Shown here one piece after another: positions 1 to 9,800 of a DNA stretch of 59,344 bases. Each line of letters starts with the position of its first letter. Position 1 is the stretch's first letter. Made by a program: the position numbers and the translations under genes. The notes under the pieces were generated by a model. The model saw only the letters and a list, made by a program, of their open reading frames with translations, was not told the DNA's origin and did no database searches. Source of the DNA: Endomicrobiales bacterium (GTDB taxonomy: Bacteria; Elusimicrobiota; Endomicrobiia; Endomicrobiales; JAFGGC01); assembly GCA_016930715.1 (NCBI GenBank), contig JAFGGC010000035.1, forward strand, positions 1 through 59,344, given 5' to 3'.

Positions 1-820
1 AGGCAAGCTCGGTTTCGTCTATACCAGCCCTGAAACTGAATATCTTTGCCAACTCGTATTCTCCCCCAATATGCAGCTTATAGTCTCTTTTTGCCGTTTT
101 ATTCACATCACACGCGACAAGAAGCTTGTTTTTTAATAGCTTGTATCCTGCTCCCGCGGTTATGCTTAACGGGTACTCGTCGGCTGTCTGGTACAGCGTA
201 AGCTTCGGCGCTATTACGTTCTGCATGCTTAATCCAACAGTCATATTGTCCATAACCCTGCAAAGGGCGCCTATGTCCGCGCCATAGCCTGTAGCTGACT
301 GGGAGTCAACTATCTGCCTGACTACTTTTACGCTTGCCCCGGCAGTTAAGAACGGCTTATTGTTCCTGTTTACAAGCTCCCTGCCGAAAGAGAGTATACC
401 TGCCGTTTCGCTAACGCCTGCTTCGCCCATTTCATAGTTATAAGCATCTCTCAATTGAAATCCTTTGCTGTCAAGGTTGACTACCGCAAGACCAAGCGCG
501 CCGGATTTATTGTTTAATGGATGCGCGTACCCTATGAAGCTGTAACCGGTGTTTTCGTAAAGGCTTGCATAAAGCGCGGTGACTTCCCTCTGCTTCATCT
601 GTCCCAACCCGGCGGGGTTCCAGTAAACCGTGCTCGCATCGTCCGCTACGCCTACAAAGGTTTTCCCCATACCGAGCGCTCTTGCCCCGGCGCCATAGCT
701 GAGGAATGCTCCCGGCTGGCCGCCGTCCTGCTTTGCAAAACCGAGGTCCAGACCATAAGCATACCCTATAGTCAGGAACACCAGAATCAGCATGATGGTC
801 AGTTGATTTGTTCGTTTCAT
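1..820 (-). CDS. PorV/PorQ-family outer-membrane barrel protein (3' end off window)
   Basis: About 273 residues are visible; the C-terminus lies beyond base 1. The start at 820 is preceded by GGAG at the right distance; an ATG at 823-825 opens only a two-codon frame. A signal peptide (residues 1-23, ending YAYG) is followed by the family's N-terminal signature, about residues 33-62, with ARALGMG, VADDAS and YWNPAGL. Members are FadL-like barrels, and PorV shuttles type 9 secretion (T9SS) cargo to its attachment enzymes in Bacteroidetes. It lies 50 bp downstream of a giant gene whose product ends in a T9SS-like domain, so a role in exporting or anchoring that protein is reasonable but inferred. 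Many candidate phyla carry numerous paralogues of this family with unproven roles, so PorV itself is not certain. Confidence 0.82.
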   Translation of the reverse strand, partial: MKRTNQLTIMLILVFLTIGYAYGLDLGFAKQDGGQPGAFLSYGAGARALGMGKTFVGVADDASTVYWNPAGLGQMKQREVTALYASLYENTGYSFIGYAHPLNNKSGALGLAVVNLDSKGFQLRDAYNYEMGEAGVSETAGILSFGRELVNRNNKPFLTAGASVKVVRQIVDSQSATGYGADIGALCRVMDNMTVGLSMQNVIAPKLTLYQTADEYPLSITAGAGYKLLKNKLLVACDVNKTAKRDYKLHIGGEYELAKIFSFRAGIDETELA

Positions 821-870
821 TTCATAATCTCCATTCGGTCTGAAAATATTCTTTTGTTGCCGATTATGCG

Positions 871-3800
871 TCATTTAATGACCAACATCTTAAATCTCTT
901 GCTCTTATTATCACCGTTTACGCAAACAATATAGCCGCCGTTTGCAACTATATCTCCCTGTCCGTTCTTGCCGTCCCATAATACCTGATTCAATCCCTGC
1001 ATCGCGCCGCTATCCCCGGAAGGTATCTCCCATGCTTTAACTAGGTTGCCCATAATGTCATATATCGCCATCTGAACATTTCCGGCGCTAATAAGGTAGT
1101 ATTGAATAGTCACCGGCTGGCTGACAGGATTGAACGGGCTCGGGTAGCAACTTAAATCATCTAACGAAGCGCTGGGAGCCGCAAACCCGGCAAGCGTGAA
1201 TAAACCGAACGAACTTACGTCAGCCGATACTTCCTGCGTTATATCGTTTGCCGCCTGCGAAGGCACAAGCATCGGTTTAGGGATACTCCCTTGTGAGAGA
1301 TCTTCAATCCCGGGGGCCCCTTGAGCATGCATACGGCCTATTGAAAGCTTTGCCGCATCGTGCACAGCCCCTACCTGGTAGAGTTTAACGTTCTTGAGCT
1401 CTGCCTGTTGCTGGGCCCCTCCGGAAGAAGACGGCGCAAACGCCACCCATTTGTTCCTGAGTATTATCACAAGCTTGAACGCTTTCTTGACTTCCTGCTC
1501 CACTATCTGGCCGTCCTCGTCCCGGTAAAGTATCAAATACGCTTTCTTTCCGTTAAACAACCATTGGAACGGTCTCGGTATTCTGGGCAGGCAGACGTTA
1601 TCAACCATCGATACTTCAAAATAACCGTCGCAAGGCAGCGTATTTGGCAAGGCCACAATTATCAGACCTGTCTTATCATCTTCATACCTGCAACCTTCTT
1701 TTGCAGATATGAACGTCCTGAAACTGAACGTGTAAGGCTCAAGCTTGTTGCCTACAAGGTCCGTTATCCCGTTCTTTAGCGTTATTTCGTACTCACTGTT
1801 TGTTTCAAACCTGCCGGTAATTAGTATAGTGCAGGTAGAGGTATCGTAATCTACGTCAAAATCTTTGCCCCTGCCGCACCTGCGCTCATCTATATCCCGG
1901 CACTTGCCGCAGCCGTCAACTTCCTTTATCTTAACGTGTGCTTCCCATTTACTGCAAACAACAGGCTCGCTGATCTTTATGGTAACTGTACGGCATTTCT
2001 TTGCGTTCATCCACCCGCCGTCCACGGGCGAGGTTTCAACGACACACGGCTTTGTCGTGTCCACCATGAACGCGCAGGCGTACTCCGCGCTAACGTTACC
2101 CGCATTATCTTCTGCCCTGTAGTAGAGCGTGTGAGCGCCGTCGGCAGGGTTCAAATGGAACGGTTCTGCATACGGCTGCCAGCTGCCGCCATCTACACGG
2201 TATTGTATCAGCTTTACACCGCTCGCGGGTACCGCGCCAGCAAGGTCGACTGCCGTTATCGTAAACACGCTGTGATCATTGAGGTATGTCATGCCGTTAA
2301 CCTGCACCCTGTAACCTGTAACTTTTAACTGGCATGTCGGGGGCACGGTGTCGGCATTTATGCTGAAATGATAATTCCTGACCTGTTCCTCATTGCCTGC
2401 AAGGTCAACCGAATAGTAATCCATATCGAGCGTCGAAACCGGAACAGTCACGGTCGCCGTATATTGCATCCAGTTTCCCATATCGACCCTGTAAAGCGTT
2501 TTTTCTACGCCGGAAATATCGTCAACGGCTGTAAGTGCCACTAATTGCCCAGAAACAGCTATTGTCGTAAGCGGAGGCGTAGTGTCAAACTGCACTTCGA
2601 ACGCGCCGGACGTGGCTGAACTTATGTTCCCGCTCCAGTCATGCGCGACAACAACAAGTTCCCAGTAACCGGCCGACAAATCGCGCAGATCGACCGTCTG
2701 GCCGTTCGCAACATCAATGACTCCCGGTCCCGAAGCTTGCACGATCTTACTTTGAACGACAGTCGCCGGATCGGCATCCGTAACGCTAAAAACAACCGTC
2801 AAAGTGCTGATGCCAACTATGTATTTTGCATCGCTTAAAGGCGAATGTATCGCTATAGCAGGCCTGCTTGTATCGACAATGGTGACGTGTTGATATCCTC
2901 TGGAGACATTCCCGACAATATCGACCGCGGTCCAGGTTACGGTTGTTGTTCCGATCCTGAAAGCCGCAGGCGCGTCGCTTGTAATAACCACGTTGTACGT
3001 GCTCGTAGCCGTGGCAATGCCGATGAATACGGGCGTTTCGACGCCTGTAGCTTCGGCAGTTATGTCCGGCGGCACTGTAAGCACGGGCGAAGAAATGTAA
3101 AGAGTGACGCTTGCGGCGGCGGTACCGTTGTTGCCCGCAAGATCCGTAGCTTTTACTGTCAGGTTGTTCAATCCCTCAGCAAGCGTTACATCCGCGCTGT
3201 ACGTTTTCGTGTTCGTGTCGATGATAACATTCCCGCCGTTAAGCGTAATAACATCGAGGTTCAGTTCGTTATAAACGCCGGACACTTTCAATACCGCCGT
3301 GTTAGTAAGCGCCTCGACAGGATCAATTCCTACAACGGGCGGCGTATTGTCTACTGTAAATTTAAAGGTTTGTTCTTCGCCCGTGTTGCCCAGGTTATCC
3401 GATGTGCAGTAATGCAGAGAGTGCAGGCCGTCTTGCAGGTTCAAATTGAATGTTCCTGCGTATATTGTCCCGGTGCCGCCATCTATCCGGTAGACTATTT
3501 CTTTTAGCCCGCTGCCGGGAATGACGGTCGAAGGATGCACGGTAAAGCACGAAGGGTCATCGGCGATTATTGAAAACGTGCTTTGCGAAGTCACATACGT
3601 TCTGCCGTCGCCCTGCAATTTGCCGGAATTTTGCAAATGGCTGGCCGGGGGCGTTGTGTCTACAAAGACTTTGAAGGTATTCGTCGACTCTGCGTTTCCG
3701 GTGGTATCAACGCTAAAATAGCTTACAACGTATTCCCCTTCAGTTGTTATGCTGAATGGTCCGGCGTAGTCCTGCCAATGAGGCGGCGATGCCGCGCTAT

Positions 3801-6800
3801 CAACGCCCAACTCGTAACTAACGTATGTCCTTGCTGTTCCGAGCCCGATGCTGTCGCCAGGAAGCATCAAGTCATCCGTGGCCGACAATTTAAGCGTGCT
3901 TTCCGCGGTTACATAGGTTCTGCCTTCGATCCTATACTCCGGTCCGGATATTTCCAGTCCTGTCCTGGGAGGGCGCGTGTCATTAATAACTTCAAAACAG
4001 GCAGTAGTCGTTGATGCGCGATTGCCCGCCCAATCAACGCTGTCGACAGTCAAAGTCCAAAATCCGCCATCTATGGTTTTCGGAGCTATCTGCTGTCCGT
4101 TAACAACCTGCACAGTAGTGCCTTTTGCAACATCCTTGAGATACGCCGAGACTGAAGGATTTGAATCCGTATTGTCGGTAACGGCATAGCTTATCGTTAT
4201 CGGGGCGGCACCCTGCGCCGACGTGTATTTCTCCCCCGCTGATGGCGAGACGATATCAATTACCGGCGGCGTTATGTCCGGCGGTCTCACGTCGAATGAA
4301 ACCTTGCCTCCGGCTAACAGCAGCCCGTCTTGACCCTGAACCGGAGCGTTCAACGAATACGACAAGAACACCATCTCGTTCAATCCCGCAGGCACCTTGC
4401 CGTCAACAACTATGGTATTCTTTCCCTCATACAGGCTGACTGCCTTTACGAAGCATTCGGCGTCGCCTTTAGACGACCTTACGATGCCTTTCAGCGAAAC
4501 GTTGTCTATGTTCTTATTCGATTCGATATTTAAGCTTGCCTTCATATCATCGCCAGCATAGTAAAGCCCTTTATCCAGATCGCATCCCTTTATGCTCACA
4601 AAATAACCTGAAATATCGTAAGGATACCTGTGCGCCGCCGCGCTTTCCGGAGACAACGCCGGAGTGAACTTGTAATCAACATAATAAGTCCCGGAATTTA
4701 TATTTTGCGGGCTGTTAAAACTCAGCTCGTACTGCCCCGTCGTGTCTATTTCAAGGGTTCGTTTGTCTCCATGCGCCGATATCTCGAGATAACCTGTGGC
4801 ATCGGCGGTTACGGTGGCTTTCAGGATATCGCCCGCCTGGTAAACGTCCTTATCGAGACAAACGCTCAGTTGCTCGGCTTTCTGCCTGACGTAAGCCGTA
4901 TTGATATACATGGAACGTCCGGAATCGAGATAAACGCCGTATGTGACCAGTATGCTGCCAAAATCATCGTTTGGAAGCGGAATGTCAAAGGCAATCGTCT
5001 GGGTTGCCTGGCCCAGAGCGTAAACCTGGCTGGATTGCGAGTAAACGCTGCTTGTGAGCTTGGCGAAGGCTTTCGGCGAAATGCCGTTCAGACTGCTCAT
5101 GTCCAGTGTCAACCTTGCGGTCTCGCCTTTTTCATACACCTGCTTGTCAAGGCAGGCGCTTACGCCGATCTTATAGCCGTTGACGTGAAACGCGAATGCC
5201 ATGCTCTTCGTATTCTTGTTGAATTCGTTAAATGTCGCGATAGTCCCAGCATAATCCTTATCTTCAAGGTCGGCGGGCAGGATGACGCTGAAGCTGTAAA
5301 CCTTCTCTTCGCCCACTTCAAGCCATTGGCTCGCCTTCAAGTCCAGCAGGTCGCCGGCTTTGACGTTCAGCGTGCACATTCCCGCGCCCGAACCGTTGTT
5401 TCTCACCTTTACCGATATCGCAGCTTCCTGTCCGGCGTTGTATGCCGCGGCTATCGTGCTTTCAACTATCGCAAAATCCGGCGATAACGTAAGCGGGGTT
5501 GTTCTCTCTGCGATAGTTTTGCCGTCGCACAATGCTTTTACGTTCACATCGTAGGTTCCCGCCGCCGGGCCGCTCGGCACCGAGAATGTGTGGTACTTTT
5601 CGGCTTCAGGCGCGAGGTCAAACCCGGTTTTGTCCTGGTAGAACCCTGTGTCAAGCGCAAGCGAACCGACCAGCGAGTTGAACCCTCTGTTCCTGGCTCT
5701 TACGTCGACGTCTATGATTTTCGTGCTGGCCGTATTTGCAGTATTGGGCAACAGCTTTGTGATCTCCATCGAGTAGGTCTTTGCCACTCTTAAAAGCGCC
5801 GTCCCCGACATGAGGGGAGAATTGTATGAAAGCACGTGTTCCCCTTCGGTCATCCCGGCAAAGGCTATATTATCGGATATCTCTCCCCCGGCGGGGATCG
5901 AATAGCTCTTCGTGAAAGTGCTGCCGTCCAATTCGAACGTAATGTCTCCGCTTAAGTCGAGAATACCCGTGTTCCTGACCTTGAACGGGACATCCACTAT
6001 CCCTTCCGCGTAAACCTGGCCGGGATTCAGCTCGATGTTCGCGCCCAGGCCGAAACGCACGCATTTTTGCATCTGTTTTTGCGCGTCCCCGGATAACGTA
6101 AAGTAATAGGTGGTGTCTTTTGTTATCTGGAAATTCCTGCTGAATAGCTGCGTTTTGCCGGCCGCAAGCGTTATAGTAGACACTTCCCCGTCATAATCGA
6201 AGTATACGTCCGCGTTTACCCTGCCGGTATTCTTAAGCAGCACGTCCATCCCGAACGGCTCGAACCCGGCCGTCTCGGGCCCGGTAACGAGCATTTCCAC
6301 CCTGGCGGTTTCAACATTGACGATATCTACGACTTTCAGGTCGTTTAGATTGCCTTCAAGGTAGAAAGTCTGGTCAGCGGTGGAAGGCACCGTGAAGCTC
6401 CTTGATTCGCCCGGCGCGAGGCTGACCGCCGTGCTGTAAAAACCTGTCCCGTTATGCTTCAGCGCAAAGGTTCCGTCTTCCTGAAGAAGCCCCATGTTCT
6501 TCAGCTCGCAGGTTATATACATCTGTTCGCCGGGCTTGTATACGCTCTTGTTTTGCGCGAGCGTAACGGAAACGTTCCCGGGTATTATGTAAAATGACGT
6601 GGCCGATTCGCAGAGCAACTGTCCGCGGGCGGAAGTCACCCGTCCCGTCAGGTAGAATTTGCCGGCCCCGGGAATGTGCGACAACGTCTCTGAAACGTTT
6701 ATATCCCCCTGCCCGGCAAGAGGCACGTCTTTTTCCCATATCGTGCCGCCTGCGTAGGTCAGCCGGCTCAATCCCTTTTCCGTGCCCATCCAGACATAGG

Positions 6801-9800
6801 TGTCGTCAGAAGCTATCGTTCTTACGTTGTTGTTTATAAGGCCGTCCTGGGTGGTAAAGTGGCTCCATTCCCCGTTGCCCTTCGAATACCTGTACAAGCC
6901 GTCGTCCGCGCCCGCCCATACGTCGCTTATCGTGGCGTTCAGGCACTTTATCTCGCCGTATATCGCTGAGCAGTCGATCTTGCTCCATGTCCCGGCTGCC
7001 TTGTCGAACTTCGCAAGGCCCGTCTCGCTCGCGGCCCAGACAGCGTCCTGTTCCGCGCATATTCCAGTGATCACGCTGCCGGCAAGCATGCTGGCGAGGT
7101 CATACTCCTGGAACGACTCCGAGGCGATGTCGAACCTGTATACCATCCTGCTTTCGTTCGAGCCGATCCATACCGAGTTCGCGTCTGCCGATATCTTGTA
7201 ATACGGGTCGTTATAGCCTGCTGGCATGTTCCAGACGCTGCGCTCTCCCGTGACCTTATCGTACCTGCACAGACGCGTGAAATACTCCCAGGTTGACGTA
7301 TTGAACTCTCCCTGCATCGTCCACAAGCTCCCGCCGGTCGCGCACATGTTGCTTATAAGGTAGAAATAATCGCTGTAGAAGTCCGTATAAGCGCCGGTAG
7401 ACCTGTCGTATCGCACGATGGGCGCCCACGGGCCCTCGAACGAACCGACCCAAACGTAATTGTCGTCGAATGCCAGCCTTCTTTCGCCGTTTTGATAGGT
7501 ACTGAACCCGTGGCTGGACCACTTTTGCGTATTGTAATCGTACCGGCTTACTCCCGCGAAAGTGCCCTGTTCGGTCGCAATGTTATCGTGGCCTATCCAT
7601 ACCTCTTCGTCCGTAGCGGATATATCGTCTATGACGTTGCCGCCTATTTCGTTGTCAAAGTAGTTGGCCCACATGCTTGAGGGGGTGTATTTCGTGAGCC
7701 CGTTCGATGAATACCCGAACCAGACGGATCCCGCGCCGGTGTTTATAAAGCTTATGCTATTGCTCATCAAGCCGTTGTCTATGTTGTAATTGGACAGCAC
7801 GCCGGTTTCGGTATTGAAACAGTACGCGCCGTTATCCTGAGAGCCTATCCAGAGCTCTTTGCCGTTAATGGCCATGCAGGTCGGCGACCAGCTTAGGTCG
7901 GAAGATAGAAGCGTATTGCTCAGAGTGTTCTTGTCGAATCTGTAGATGTTGCCCGAGTTTACCCAGAAAATGTTGTTGCCGGAAGAAACAAAATATACCG
8001 TCCCGTCGTTCAGGTCCCAGTTTCCCGCGATCTCTACCGTGCTCCACTGCCCGGACGATTTGTCGTATCTTTCAAAATGCGGCTCGTATTTCGCGGCGCC
8101 GCCGTTCCATGTTTCCCCGAGCAGCCAAACACTGTTGTCGTCCGCGATAATGTCTTTAACGTAGAACGAGGGGTCGTATTCCTTGACCGCCCACTGGCCG
8201 GTCGACTTGTTGTAGCTTACGAGGCCGTAGTTTTTCGACATAAACCAGAGAATGTTGCCGTCGTTAATGCTCTTGTCCGGGAAGAAGTTGTTGTAGAATA
8301 TGTCTTCCGGAACGGTTATCGTTTCAAAAGTGTCGGTGGGTATGTCGTACTTGAAAAGGCCCCTTTCCCAGCGGCTTATCTCGTACACGAACCAGCCAGT
8401 GTTGCCGTCAGGTATTATGTCGTCAATATACTCGTGCTGCGGCAGCCCGGGAGGCATCCTTTGGGTCAGGTTCTTCCATTCGCCGGTCGCCTTGTTGAAA
8501 ACGCACAGGTCGTGCGGGTCTCCGCCATTGATCAGGTAGGCGTAAACCGACCATACCAGGTCTCCGGTCACTACTACCTTGGCGATGGAATCGTACTTGT
8601 AATTTGGGTTTGTCTCCGGGGTATTATATTCTGCCCATGCCCCCGAAACCGAGTCGTATTTCTTGATGAAATTGTCCGCGGCGAACCACATGTCGTTGCC
8701 GTCTGCGCAGGCGTAATTCATTTTTCCCGTGTTCGTGAAGTTCTTCCACCCGGGAAGCGGGCTGAATACCTTCATTTTCAGCACCGACCCGCTCGTATCC
8801 TGGTTTGCGTTAATGCCGGCGCTTGCCGAAATCTCTTCGTTCGTCTTATATACCGTTTTGTCCGTTCCGAGATTGATCTCGGCGGCGAGTCCATTCACAA
8901 CTTGCAGGTATTTCGTGCATACTTGTTCCTTCCCGGTATTCCGGTTCTTTATCCTTAAATTCAATGCATAAGAACCGTCTGTTATGCCGTTCGGTACCGA
9001 AAACTGGATCTGGGCGGACTGTTCCGAAACCAAGCTCAGGCTGTTTGACATTTCGACGAGTTTATTGCCGGTGTGGTCTTCTACGGTCAATACGTAATCA
9101 AATGTCCCGGTAACCCCGCCGGCGTTCCTTAAAGTGATACTGGCGCTGCCTCCCGCATTCAGGGTTAGATTGTCGATGGAATATTCCACGAACGCTTCGG
9201 GAACCGTAAAATTGTATTTTCTCGCGTCGTGGTATGTCATGGTTGGATAAATGACGCCGTAATTGCACATATCGATATTTACGTCATGCGTGCCAGGCTG
9301 GACATCAGCGGGCAGATTAAGACTGACTGGCAGGGTCAATACGCATGAGCTCGAAAGGCTTATATCCCATTGATTTGCATAGTTAACGGCTGGAATTGTC
9401 ACAGTCAGCGTTGAATGGTCGATCAAAAACATGCCCCTGTTCGTCAATTTGAGGGCCGCATTGATGGTGCCGGATTCCTTGTACGCGTTTTTGTCGAATG
9501 CAAGTTCATACAGCACGTCGCACGGGAAATCGTATTTTCCGTTGAATGAATACGGACCGTAACGCAAGACATAAGTCATAAAGTAGTTCCCGGCGGCTAA
9601 ATTGTTTATGGGAACGTCGAATGCCAGATATTTCTGTCCGCGCCCCGGCAGGTCGGTGCCGCTAGCCGTGCCCCTGAATATTTCATTTCCTGCGGGATTG
9701 AACATGTACACGTCCGCGCCGAAGTCTGCCACGTAGATGTCGCTGGTATTTTCAAGTCCTATGCTTATCCGGTTCATCCCGGCATGAAGCTGTTCGTCTA

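Noticed and set aside
521-934. Plus-strand open frames opposite the giant genes
   Set aside because: They lie antisense to clear coding sequence, have basic or low-complexity translations, no domain and no ribosome-binding site. The same holds for other antisense frames across the window.
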